A DNA stretch of 64,000 nt from Burkholderia ubonensis subsp. mesacidophila. GTDB taxonomy: Bacteria; Pseudomonadota; Gammaproteobacteria; Burkholderiales; Burkholderiaceae. Position 1 is the first letter of the stretch; the number at the start of each line of letters is the position of its first letter. A program made the position numbers and the translations under genes. The notes beneath the pieces are model-generated. The model had not been told where the DNA came from. It ran no database searches and saw nothing but the letters and a program-made list of their open reading frames with translations. Location: contig NZ_CP020738.1 in assembly GCF_002097715.1 (NCBI RefSeq), positions 2,976,001 to 3,040,000 of the forward strand, written 5' to 3'. Below are positions 1 through 7,789 of the stretch, in pieces.

Positions 1-96
1 GTCGGCGAGCGTTTCCGCGCCGTAGATGTGGGGTTCGCGCGTCCCCAGCAGATTCAGGTTCGGGCCGTTCAGCACCAGGACCTTGCGCTTGCTCAT
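1..96 (-). CDS. aroQ: Type II 3-dehydroquinate dehydratase, N-terminal part (cut by window edge)
   Basis: Only the first 32 residues are inside the window, beginning [18 protein letters not shown] and continuing with TREPHIYG. The NGPNLNLLG and REP-x-IYG motifs are characteristic of the small dodecameric type II dehydroquinases, which interconvert 3-dehydroquinate and 3-dehydroshikimate. The ATG at 96 is preceded by GGAG eight bases upstream, which supports this start. It is transcribed divergently from the 3-dehydroshikimate dehydratase gene. A role in quinate/shikimate breakdown, rather than only aromatic amino acid synthesis, is therefore likely but inferred from context. Confidence 0.93.
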   Translation of the reverse strand, partial: MSKRKVLVLNGPNLNLLGTREPHIYGAETLAD

Positions 97-210
97 GTCA
101 GTTGCTCCGAAAACGGGGGCTCATCGCTATGCGACTTCGCCCCCTCACGTCAAGATTCGACGCTAGTGTGCGCTTGCGCAAACGCAAAGTCTTTTCGGGT
201 TTTCGCTAAT

Positions 211-237
211 TTGTACCACCTAGTTAGTTTGTATAAT
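211..237 (+). promoter_or_regulatory. Candidate promoter for quiC
   Basis: A perfect TATAAT box lies at 232-237 with TTGTAC at 211-216, a short 15-base spacer. TTTGTA occurs twice about 18 bases apart (210-215 and 228-233), which could be a regulator site. This is sequence-based prediction only; the regulator is not in the window. Confidence 0.4.
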
Positions 238-350
238 CCACTCCATCAACCCAGTAAATTCGGGATATGGCGCGTTCCCAGGACTCCACGACTGGTTCAT
301 TCAGGGTCAAGTCCAGCCGGCGCCGCCCCGTTCATCCGCAGGATTCGCCC

Positions 351-2243
351 ATGCAGCGCTCGATCGCCACCGTGTCCCTGTCCGGCACGCTCGCCGAGAA
401 GCTCGCCGCCATCCAGGCCGCGGGTTTCGACGGCGTCGAAATCTTCGAGAACGACCTCGTCTACTTCGACGGCTCGCCCGCCGACGTGCGGAATATGGCC
501 GCCGATCTCGGCCTCGACATCGTGCTGTTCCAGCCGTTTCGCGATTTCGAGGGCGTGAGCCCCGCGCAGCTCGCGCGCAACCTCGACCGGATCAAGCGCA
601 AGTTCGACGTGATGCACGCGCTCGGCACCGACCGCATCCTCGTCTGCAGCAACGTGTCGCCCGATACGATCGCAAGCGACGGGCTGCTCGTCGACCAGCT
701 CGGCGCGCTCGCCGAGGCTGCGCGGCAGGCGGGCGTGGTCGCCGCGTACGAAGCGCTCGCGTGGGGGCGGGTCGTGAAAACCTACGGCCACGCGTGGCGG
801 CTCGTGAACGCGGTGAACAGCCCGCATCTCGGGCTCGCGCTCGACAGCTTCCACACGCTGTCGCTCGATGATTCGCCGGACGCGATCGCCGACATCCCCG
901 GCGACCGAATCGCGTTCGTGCAGATCGCCGACGCGCCGAAGCTCGTGATGGACGTGATCGAATGGAGCCGCCACTTCCGCTCGTTCCCCGGCCAGGGCGA
1001 CTTCGACCTCGCGCGCTTCACCGCGCGCGTGATCGAGGCCGGCTACACGGGGCCGCTGTCGCTCGAGATCTTCAACGACGGCTTCCGCGCGGCGCCGACC
1101 GCGCTCACCGCCGCCGACGGCCACCGCTCGCTGCTCTACCTGGAAGAGCAGACGCGCGCGCGGCTGGCGCGGGAAGGCCGCGCGCCGGGCGCCGGCCAGC
1201 CGCTGTTCGCGCCGCCGGCGCCGCCCACGCACGTCGGGTTCCAGTTCATCGAATTCGCGGTCGATGCGCCGGCCGCGGCCAACGTCGGCGAGTGGCTCGG
1301 CAAGATGCGCTTCCGGCTCGCCGGGCGGCACCGCTCGAAGGACGTGACGCTGTTCCAGCACGGCGCCGCGTCGATCGTGCTGAACGCGGAGCGCGATTCG
1401 TTCGCCGACGCGTTCTTCCAGCAGCACGGGCTGTCGCTGTGCGCGTCGGCGTTCCGCGTGGACGACGCGAAGGTTGCGTTCGAACGCGCGGCGGGCTTCG
1501 GCTATGCGCCGTTTTCCGGGCGCGTCGGCCCGAACGAGCGCGTGCTGCCGAGCGTGCAGGCGCCGGACGGCAGCCTCGAATACTTCGTCGACGAGGCGCC
1601 GAACGCGCCGACGCTCTATGAATCCGATTTCGTGTTGACCGACATCGACGGCCCGAGCGAGGTCGGCCCGCTGACCGGCATCGACCACGTGTGCCTCGCG
1701 CTGCCCGGCGACGCGCTCGACACCTGGATCCTGTTCTTCAAGACCGCGTTCGGCTTCGAGGCCGAGCGCAGCTGGCTCGTCCCCGATCCGTACGGCCTGA
1801 TGCGCAGCCGCGCGGTACGCAGCGCGGACGGCTCGGTGCGGATCGCGCTGAACGCGTCGGTCGATCGCCACACCGCGGTCGCCGAATCGCTGGACCGCTA
1901 CCACGGCACCGGGCTGAACCACGTCGCGTTCCGCACCGACGACATCGTGAAGACGGTCGCCGAATTCGCGGCCGACGGCGTGCCGTTCCTGCGCATTCCG
2001 CGCAACTACTACGACGACCTCGCCGCGCGCTACGCGCTGCCGGACGACGTCATCGACACGCTGAGCGCCCACCACCTGCTGTACGACCGCGACGACAGCG
2101 GCGGCGAGTTCCTGCATGCGTATACGGAACTGGTCGACAACCGCTTCTCGCTCGAGATCGTCGAGCGGCGCGGCGGGTACGACGGCTACGGCGCGGCGAA
2201 CGCGGCCGTTCGCCTGGCGGCGCAGGCGCAGCGGAGAAAATAA
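351..2243 (+). CDS. quiC: 3-dehydroshikimate dehydratase fused to an HPPD-like domain (QuiC1 type)
   Basis: This 630-residue protein has two parts. The N-terminal ~270 residues form a xylose-isomerase-like TIM barrel (FDGVEIFEND, LALDSFHTL, LSLEIFNDGF). The C-terminal ~340 residues are a 4-hydroxyphenylpyruvate-dioxygenase-like vicinal-oxygen-chelate domain, with the 2-His-1-Glu set apparently intact at H446 (IDHVCLAL), H524 (LNHVAF) and E602 (SLEIVERR). This fusion is typical of pseudomonad/Burkholderia QuiC1, which dehydrates 3-dehydroshikimate to protocatechuate. The second domain's substrate is uncertain. ATG 351 was chosen because the conserved MQRSIATVSLSGTL begins there; an in-frame upstream ATG would add a low-complexity Arg-rich leader. 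Divergence from aroQ fits shikimate/quinate catabolism. Confidence 0.88.
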   Translation: MQRSIATVSLSGTLAEKLAAIQAAGFDGVEIFENDLVYFDGSPADVRNMAADLGLDIVLFQPFRDFEGVSPAQLARNLDRIKRKFDVMHALGTDRILVCSNVSPDTIASDGLLVDQLGALAEAARQAGVVAAYEALAWGRVVKTYGHAWRLVNAVNSPHLGLALDSFHTLSLDDSPDAIADIPGDRIAFVQIADAPKLVMDVIEWSRHFRSFPGQGDFDLARFTARVIEAGYTGPLSLEIFNDGFRAAPTALTAADGHRSLLYLEEQTRARLAREGRAPGAGQPLFAPPAPPTHVGFQFIEFAVDAPAAANVGEWLGKMRFRLAGRHRSKDVTLFQHGAASIVLNAERDSFADAFFQQHGLSLCASAFRVDDAKVAFERAAGFGYAPFSGRVGPNERVLPSVQAPDGSLEYFVDEAPNAPTLYESDFVLTDIDGPSEVGPLTGIDHVCLALPGDALDTWILFFKTAFGFEAERSWLVPDPYGLMRSRAVRSADGSVRIALNASVDRHTAVAESLDRYHGTGLNHVAFRTDDIVKTVAEFAADGVPFLRIPRNYYDDLAARYALPDDVIDTLSAHHLLYDRDDSGGEFLHAYTELVDNRFSLEIVERRGGYDGYGAANAAVRLAAQAQRRK

Positions 2244-2421
2244 GGGACGGGGAAAAACCGGGTGCGACGAAAGGTCATCGCCTATTTGTCTGGCGAATCG
2301 GCCACGCATGCACTACGCTGGCGCAAGTGCCGTTGGACGCCCGCCTGAAGCGGCTTGCGCCGATCTGGTTCGCGAAGCCACCGCCGTGCCGTTACATGCC
2401 GTAACCACCGGCTCGCCGTGG

Positions 2422-2445
2422 CCGGTCAACGACCGGGGCGTTTTA
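2422..2445 (+). terminator. Possible weak terminator after quiC
   Basis: CCGGTC-AAC-GACCGG (2422-2436) is followed by GGCG and a TTTT run. The loop is only three bases and the U-tract short, so efficiency is doubtful. Confidence 0.35.
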
Positions 2446-2517
2446 AGAATCGCTTAAGTCTTCGACGGCACCATCCGCAACCATACCCGAAGACTCTGTC
2501 GAACTAGGAGGACAGCG

Positions 2518-2784
2518 ATGAGCGCCGTAGTTGCACCCGCGGGCCGCCCGGCCGCGCCCCCTGCCAAACCCAAGACGATGCTGCGCCGCCTGCTCAGCCA
2601 TCACGAAATCGCGACGCTGCTCGTGCTGCTGCACGCGCCGATCGGCGCCAACGCGAAACCCGAACTGCCGGCGCTGCAGGAAGCCGGCCTCGTCGAAATG
2701 GTCAAGCTCGACGCCGATGCGCAGCCGAGCTTCCGCCTGACGGCAAACGGCACGGCCGTGCTGAAAGGCCTCGGCTATCGCTGA
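2518..2784 (+). CDS. Small conserved hypothetical protein
   Basis: An 88-residue protein with an excellent ribosome site (CTAGGAGG, seven bases before the ATG). The first 20 residues are Ala/Pro-rich and the rest appears to be one compact helical domain (LLSHHEIATLLVLLHAPI), ending in a strand-like segment reading FRLTANGTAVLKGLGYR. The C-terminal half resembles the wing of a small winged-helix protein, but no DNA-binding motif is certain. It stands alone between quiC and the DUF899 gene, with a strong hairpin after it. I do not recognise a named family. Confidence 0.7.
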   Translation: MSAVVAPAGRPAAPPAKPKTMLRRLLSHHEIATLLVLLHAPIGANAKPELPALQEAGLVEMVKLDADAQPSFRLTANGTAVLKGLGYR

Positions 2785-2786
2785 AC

Positions 2787-2808
2787 CGGCGGCGGCAGCC
2801 CGCCGCCG
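2787..2808. terminator. GC-rich hairpin between convergent genes
   Basis: CGGCGGCGG and CCGCCGCCG are separated by a CAGC loop, a perfect 9-bp stem, between the stop of the small protein (2784) and that of the minus-strand DUF899 gene (2838). There is only a TT after the stem, so it probably acts as a bidirectional roadblock or weak terminator. Confidence 0.5.
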
Positions 2809-2837
2809 TTGCTGTCGAGGCGCAATACCGCGACGAA

Positions 2838-3626
2838 CTAGCTGTCGCGCTTCCGAAAGGCCGCCTCTCCCGCGTCGGACACCTCGACCCACTTCGGGTC
2901 GGGCGCGGCGTCGGGCACGTAACTGTCGTGCCAATTCCACCATTTGTACGGCCGGCCCTGCGGGTACCCCTCCGGCGAATCCTCCCACGTCTCCTGACGG
3001 CCGAGCGCCGTCATGTCGAGATAGCTCCACGTGGTGCCCATCGCCTCGTCGCCGCGACTGTTGATGAAATACGTGCGGAACACGCGCTCGCCGTCGCGGA
3101 TGAATGCGTTGTGGCCGTGCCATTCGTCCACGCCGAAGTCGGCGTCGAAACTGTCGGTGATCGTGTACCACGGGATATTCCATCCCATCCGCGCCTTCAG
3201 GCGCGTGATGTCGGCCTGCGGCGCGCGTGACGCGAACACGAGGGTGGTGTCGCGGGCGTTCAGGTGAGCGAGGTGGCCAACGTGGTCGGCCACCATCGAA
3301 CAGCCGATGCATGCATGCTCCGGCCAGCCGTGCACGCCGGGCTCGAAGAACGCGCGGTACACGATCAGTTGGCGGCGCCCGTGGAACAGGTCGAGCAGGC
3401 TCGCTCTGCCGTCAGGGCCGTCAAATGCATACTCTTTTTCCACGGCAACCCAGGGCATCCGCCTGCGCTCGGCGGCCAGTGCGTCACGGGCGCGGGTCAG
3501 CGCCTTCTCCTTGGCGAGCAGCCGCTCGCGCGCAGCCGCCCAGTCCTGCGGCGACACGATCGGCGGCGTCTTCATCGCAGGCTGCCCCTCCTTCCTTCCG
3601 TCGTCCGGTGATGTGGTCGTGGTCAT
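2838..3626 (-). CDS. DUF899 family thioredoxin-like protein
   Basis: A 262-residue protein of the DUF899 family, which adopts a thioredoxin-like fold. Recognisable blocks are the Trp/Arg-rich N-terminal region (DWAAARERLLAKEKALTRARD), WVAVEKEYAF, the HACIGCSMVADH segment with a C-x2-C pair where a thioredoxin active site would be, and the C-terminal WNWHDSYVP block. Family members are usually 220-260 residues; function is not established and a redox role is only inferred. GGAGG eight bases upstream fixes the ATG at 3626, although an ATG at 3575 (MKTPPIVSPQDW) is also possible. It lies downstream of and in the same direction as the AraC regulator. Confidence 0.85.
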   Translation of the reverse strand: MTTTTSPDDGRKEGQPAMKTPPIVSPQDWAAARERLLAKEKALTRARDALAAERRRMPWVAVEKEYAFDGPDGRASLLDLFHGRRQLIVYRAFFEPGVHGWPEHACIGCSMVADHVGHLAHLNARDTTLVFASRAPQADITRLKARMGWNIPWYTITDSFDADFGVDEWHGHNAFIRDGERVFRTYFINSRGDEAMGTTWSYLDMTALGRQETWEDSPEGYPQGRPYKWWNWHDSYVPDAAPDPKWVEVSDAGEAAFRKRDS

Positions 3627-3742
3627 GGCTGCCTCCAGGTCAGAGCGATCGCTCGCTGTGGGTCATGAGACAGTTTTAGTCGCCGGTCATCGAATGGTGG
3701 GAGTGACAAATGTGGCGAGATTCATTTTCCGGGCGCTCCGGG

Positions 3743-4537
3743 TCATCCCGCGCGATCCTGCAGCATCATCCGGTATTCCGTCGGCGTCACGCCGACCGTC
3801 GCCTTGAACTGGCGCGTAAACGCGCTGTGATCGGTGTACCCGCATAGCGCCGCGACGTCGGTCACCTTGTCGTGCGTGACCAGCAACGCGGTCGCGGCGT
3901 CGAGCCGCGTCTTCAGCAGCACCTGGCGCGGGGTCAGGTGGAACACCTTGTGGAAATAGCGCTCGAGCTGCGCGACCGACATCCCGGCCATCAGCGCGAG
4001 CTGCTTCAGGTTCAGCGGCTGCACGTAGTGATCCTGGATGTACTGGACCACGTCCGCGAGCTTGCTGTACGCGGGATGCGACCCTTCATGCGCCTTCAGG
4101 TCGCGCGAGATGCCCGCGAGGCCGACCACCTTGCCGGCCGCGTCGCGCAGCGGCTCCTTGCAGGTCAGGCACCAGCCCGGCTGGCGGCCGGGGTACAGGT
4201 GCAGTTCGAGCTGGTCCATCAGCTGGTGGCCGGCGGTGATCGTCGCCATGTCCTGCTCGAAGTAGCTGCGGCCGAAGCGGCGCGGGAACACCTCGTCGGT
4301 GGTCTTGCCGAGCAGGTCGCGCTTGTCCTTGTAGCCGCAGCGCATCGCCAGCGTGCGGTTGACGAGCGCGTAGCGGCCGTCCGCATCCTTCACGAAGAAC
4401 GCCACGTCGGGCAGCGCGTCGAAGACCGGCTCGAGCAGCCGGAAGTGCGCGAGCATCGCGCCGAAATCGGCGTTGTCGGGCTGGTAGCGCAAGGTGTCGG
4501 ACAGGCTCATGGACGGTACGGCAAGCGTGGTCGTCAT
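3743..4537 (-). CDS. AraC-family transcriptional regulator with N-terminal PAS domain
   Basis: 264 residues. Residues ~28-150 form a PAS domain (FDALPDVAFFVKDADGRYALVN, CGYKDKRDLLGKTTDEVFP, LAGISRDLK). Residues ~165-260 are an AraC/XylS double helix-turn-helix (LNLKQLALMAGMSVAQLERYFHKVF and VTDVAALCGYTDHSAFTRQFKATVGVTP). The PAS part probably senses a small ligand or a signal; the Cys in PGWCLTCKEP is noteworthy but unproven. It is divergent from a branched-chain-type periplasmic binding protein, with a 16-bp perfect inverted repeat between them that may be its operator. The start could alternatively be the Met at 4510 (MSLSDTL). Confidence 0.9.
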   Translation of the reverse strand: MTTTLAVPSMSLSDTLRYQPDNADFGAMLAHFRLLEPVFDALPDVAFFVKDADGRYALVNRTLAMRCGYKDKRDLLGKTTDEVFPRRFGRSYFEQDMATITAGHQLMDQLELHLYPGRQPGWCLTCKEPLRDAAGKVVGLAGISRDLKAHEGSHPAYSKLADVVQYIQDHYVQPLNLKQLALMAGMSVAQLERYFHKVFHLTPRQVLLKTRLDAATALLVTHDKVTDVAALCGYTDHSAFTRQFKATVGVTPTEYRMMLQDRAG

Positions 4538-4967
4538 CCCGGCATCCGCTAGGCGAGTGGCTGATGGCGTCGATTATAGGAGCGCGCCCCACTTGCGGCG
4601 CGCCGGGCGAGTGATCCCGCGCGTGCAGTCGGGCGCGCGCGAATCCGCCATCCTAAAAAACGCGGCCGCGTCGCGTCTTGGCGCGATTGCGCATGCGAAA
4701 TGACGATTTCGGCATATATCAGGGTTATCGACGATATGCCGAAATCGTCGCCGGCCGCGCTCGGAACGCGCAAGACGCGCGCATTTTCGCTACCTAGACT
4801 TGCTTCACGGTCACGAGACGCCACACGGCCCTGCCGGCGTGCGACCCGCATGACGTGCCGCAATCGCCGCCCGACGCGCCGATTTCAGCACAGCGTCTCG
4901 CCCGGTTCACCGGCCGCCGGCCCACATTCCGGCGCCGGCCCAACCACGCCATCAAGGGGAAGTGAAA
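4538..4967. other. 430-bp divergent intergenic region
   Basis: No convincing gene is seen here. It holds the divergent control region of the PAS-AraC gene and the binding-protein gene, including the long inverted repeat at 4702-4749. Short reading frames are GC-skew shadows. Confidence 0.7.
4702..4749. promoter_or_regulatory. Perfect 16-bp inverted repeat, likely regulator site
   Basis: GACGATTTCGGCATAT (4702-4717) is repeated as its exact complement at 4734-4749, separated by 16 bases. Arm centres are 32 bp apart, about three helical turns, so both arms face the same side of DNA. The lack of a T-run and its position in a divergent promoter region argue for a regulator-binding site rather than a terminator. 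Confidence 0.6.
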
Positions 4968-6104
4968 GTGAAGCTGAAGGTATCGCACGTCGCGCTGGCC
5001 GCTGCCTGCGCATTGTCGGGCGCCCACGCGATCGCCGCCGACGTCGTCAGGATCGGTTTCGTCGCGCCGCTGACCGGCCCGCAATCTAACTACGGCACGG
5101 ACATGCAGAAAGGCGTGCAGCTCGCGATCGCCGATTTCAACGCAACCAATCCGACGATCGGCGGCAAGCCGGTCACGTTCCAGCTCGATTCGCAGGACGA
5201 CCAGGCCGACCCGCGCACCGGCACGACCGTCGCGCAGCGCCTGATCGACGACAACGTGCGCGGCATCATCGGCCACTTCAACTCGGGCACCAGCATCCCG
5301 GCGTCCGACCTGTACGATCGCGCGGGGCTGCCGCAGATCTCGATGGCGACCTCGCCGCAATACACCGCGCGCGGCTACAAGACCACCTACCGGCTGCTGA
5401 CGAGCGACGCGCAGGCGGGCCGCATCGTCGGCACCTACGCGGTGAAGACCCTGCGCTTCAAGCGCATCGCGATCATCGACGACCGTACCGCGTACGGCCA
5501 GGGCATCGCCGACGAATTCGCGAAGGCCGTGCAGGCCGCGGGCGGCACGATCATCAAGCGCGACTTCACGAACGACAAGGCGCTCGACTTCTCCGCGATC
5601 CTGACCAACCTGAAGGGGATGAACCCCGACGCGATCTTCTACGGCGGCGGCGACGCGCAATCGTCGCCGATGATCCGCAAGATGCGCCAGCTCGGGATCA
5701 AGGCCGCGTTCGTGACGGGCGAGATGTCGCGCTCGCCGACGTTCCTGAAGGTGGGCGGCGCGGCGGCGGAAGGCGCGATCGTCTACATGGGCGGACTGCC
5801 GAAGGAGAAGATGCCCGGCTTCGCCGGCTACGCGGCGCGCTACAAGGCGCGCTTCAACGAAGACGTGATCACCTATTCGCCCTACTCGTACGACGGGACG
5901 ATCGCGCTGCTCACCGCGATGAAGGACGCCAATTCGACCGACCCGAAGGTCTACACGCCGTATCTCGGCAAGGTGACGGTCAAGGGCGTGTCGGCGGACC
6001 GCATCGCCTATGACGCGAAGGGCGACCTGAAGGATGCGCCGGTGACGATCTACCGGGTCGAGGGCGGCGCGTTCAAGCCGGTCGACACGATCGCCGGCAA
6101 CTGA
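4968..6104 (+). CDS. Branched-chain-amino-acid-type ABC transporter substrate-binding protein
   Basis: A 378-residue periplasmic binding protein of the LivJ/LivK (Peripla_BP_6) family. It starts with a Sec signal peptide (MKLKVSHVALAAACALSGAHAIA, cleavage after AIA), then the typical VRIGFVAPLTGPQSNYG opening, and later IGHFNSGTSIPASDLY, RIAIIDDRTAYGQGIADEF and YSPYSYDGTIALL. It would capture a hydrophobic amino acid or a related small acid in the periplasm. GTG 4968 is preferred because AAGGGGA sits seven bases before it; the earlier GTG at 4962 lies almost on top of that site. No permease or ATPase genes are adjacent, so it must work with a remote transporter. Confidence 0.9.
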   Translation: MKLKVSHVALAAACALSGAHAIAADVVRIGFVAPLTGPQSNYGTDMQKGVQLAIADFNATNPTIGGKPVTFQLDSQDDQADPRTGTTVAQRLIDDNVRGIIGHFNSGTSIPASDLYDRAGLPQISMATSPQYTARGYKTTYRLLTSDAQAGRIVGTYAVKTLRFKRIAIIDDRTAYGQGIADEFAKAVQAAGGTIIKRDFTNDKALDFSAILTNLKGMNPDAIFYGGGDAQSSPMIRKMRQLGIKAAFVTGEMSRSPTFLKVGGAAAEGAIVYMGGLPKEKMPGFAGYAARYKARFNEDVITYSPYSYDGTIALLTAMKDANSTDPKVYTPYLGKVTVKGVSADRIAYDAKGDLKDAPVTIYRVEGGAFKPVDTIAGN

Positions 6105-6395
6105 CGCAGCGGCACCGCGCGCGGCGCGGCGGCGACCCGTTCGCCCGCCTGCGCCGCGCCCGCTCGCCGCCACCGCAGCTGCCGCCGGAAAGTTTCATGC
6201 CCGCCTTGCGCACGTTCGTGCTCCTGTAGAATCCTCCCACTCGCTTGACACTCGTCCCCGCTTGCCCGACCCGGGCGACGCGATGCGTGTTCCGTGCGCC
6301 ATCCGCGCCCGGCGCACCTCGTCAACGAGGCAGGCCGCGCCCTGGAGACGCGGCGCCGATTCAAACAATTAATTCGAATATCGATCGCCCTGACC

Positions 6396-7688
6396 ATGCA
6401 AGCTTCCGAATTGAGCGGCGTCCCGCGCGCCGCGGAGCGCGCGCTGACGCGCAGCGACTACAAGACCCTCGGCCTCGCCGCGCTCGGCGGCGCGCTCGAG
6501 TTCTACGACTTCATCATCTTCGTGTTCTTCGCGCCCGCGATCGGGCAGCTGTTCTTCCCGCACGACATCCCAGAATGGCTGCGCGTGCTGCAGACCTACG
6601 GCATCTTCGCGGCCGGCTATCTCGCGCGTCCGCTCGGCGGCGTGATCATGGCGCACTTCGGCGACCTCGTCGGCCGCAAGCGGATGTTCACGCTGAGCGT
6701 GCTGATGATGTCGGTCCCGACGCTGCTGATGGGCCTCCTGCCGACCTACGACACGGTCGGCATCCTCGCGCCCGTGCTGCTGCTGCTGTTCCGCATCCTG
6801 CAGGGCGCGGCGGTCGGCGGCGAGGTGCCGGGCGCGTGGGTGTTCGTGTCCGAGCACGTACCGTCGCGCCACATCGGCTACGCGTGCGGCACGCTGACCG
6901 CGGGCCTCACGGCCGGCATCCTGCTCGGCTCGCTCGTCGCGGCCGGCATCAACCGCCGCTACGCGCCCGCCGAGGTCACCGCGTTCGCGTGGCGCATCCC
7001 GTTCCTGCTCGGCGGCGTGTTCGGCCTGTTCTCCGTCTACCTGCGCCGCTGGCTGCACGAGACGCCGGTGTTCGCCGAAATGAAGGCGAAGAAGGCGCTC
7101 GCGGCCGAGATTCCGCTGAAGGCCGTGCTGCGCGACCACGGCCGCGCGGTGATCGTGTCGATGCTGCTCACGTGGATGCTGTCCGCGGCGATCGTCGTCG
7201 TGATCCTGATGACGCCCGCGCTGCTGCAGAAGCAGTTCCACCTGTCGCCGGCCACGACGCTGTTCGCGAACAGCGTCGCGACGCTGTGCCTGACCGCCGG
7301 CTGCATCACCGCGGGCTCGCTCGCCGGCTGGATCGGCGCGAAGCGCGTGCTCGGCATCGGCGGCCTCGTGCTGGCCGCGTGCTATTACCTGCTGTTCGCG
7401 CAGGTCGCGGCCGACGCGTCGACGCTGCCGGTCTACTACGGGATCGCGGGCTTCGCGGTCGGCGCGATCGGCGCGGTGCCGTTCGTGATGGTCAAGAGCT
7501 TCCCGGCCGTCGTGCGGTTCTCGGGGATCTCGTTCTCGTACAACGTCGCCTATGCGATCTTCGGCGGCCTCACGCCGGTGATCGTGTCGCTGATGATGAA
7601 GTCGAATCCGCTCGCGCCGGTGGTGTACGTCGCGGCGATCTGCGTGCTCGGCGCGATCGCGGTGCAGTTCGCGAAGGACGCGGACTGA
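6396..7688 (+). CDS. MFS transporter, metabolite:H+ symporter (MHS) family
   Basis: A 430-residue, 12-helix transporter. Family marks are LGGALEFYDFIIFVFFAPAI at the first helix, the FGDLVGRKRMF loop between helices 2 and 3 (MFS motif A variant), RILQGAAVGGEVPGAWVFVSEH and RWLHETPVF after helix 6. MHS members import carboxylates, betaines, shikimate and similar compounds with protons. Shikimate or a related acid is possible given quiC nearby, but substrate cannot be read from sequence. ATG 6396 begins the conserved N-terminus; earlier in-frame starts only add GC-rich leader. No strong ribosome site is visible. A strong hairpin follows the gene. Confidence 0.87.
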   Translation: MQASELSGVPRAAERALTRSDYKTLGLAALGGALEFYDFIIFVFFAPAIGQLFFPHDIPEWLRVLQTYGIFAAGYLARPLGGVIMAHFGDLVGRKRMFTLSVLMMSVPTLLMGLLPTYDTVGILAPVLLLLFRILQGAAVGGEVPGAWVFVSEHVPSRHIGYACGTLTAGLTAGILLGSLVAAGINRRYAPAEVTAFAWRIPFLLGGVFGLFSVYLRRWLHETPVFAEMKAKKALAAEIPLKAVLRDHGRAVIVSMLLTWMLSAAIVVVILMTPALLQKQFHLSPATTLFANSVATLCLTAGCITAGSLAGWIGAKRVLGIGGLVLAACYYLLFAQVAADASTLPVYYGIAGFAVGAIGAVPFVMVKSFPAVVRFSGISFSYNVAYAIFGGLTPVIVSLMMKSNPLAPVVYVAAICVLGAIAVQFAKDAD

Positions 7689-7720
7689 GCGCGGAAAACA
7701 ACACACCTCGCGCATGACAG

Positions 7721-7752
7721 ACAACGCCACGGTCGAAAGTCCGTGGCGTTGT
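7721..7752. terminator. Bidirectional intrinsic terminator
   Basis: ACAACGCCACGG and CCGTGGCGTTGT form a perfect 12-bp stem with an 8-base loop, placed between the convergent MFS gene (ends 7688) and efflux outer-membrane gene (ends 7790). The stem is followed on the plus strand by CGTTT. Confidence 0.75.
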
Positions 7753-7789
7753 CGTTTGCGGGGCATCGCACGCGCCTGACCGGCAGCGC

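Noticed and set aside
297..2309. Long minus-strand open frame across quiC
   Set aside because: Low-complexity Arg/Val/Ala composition and no motifs; the plus strand encodes a recognised two-domain enzyme.
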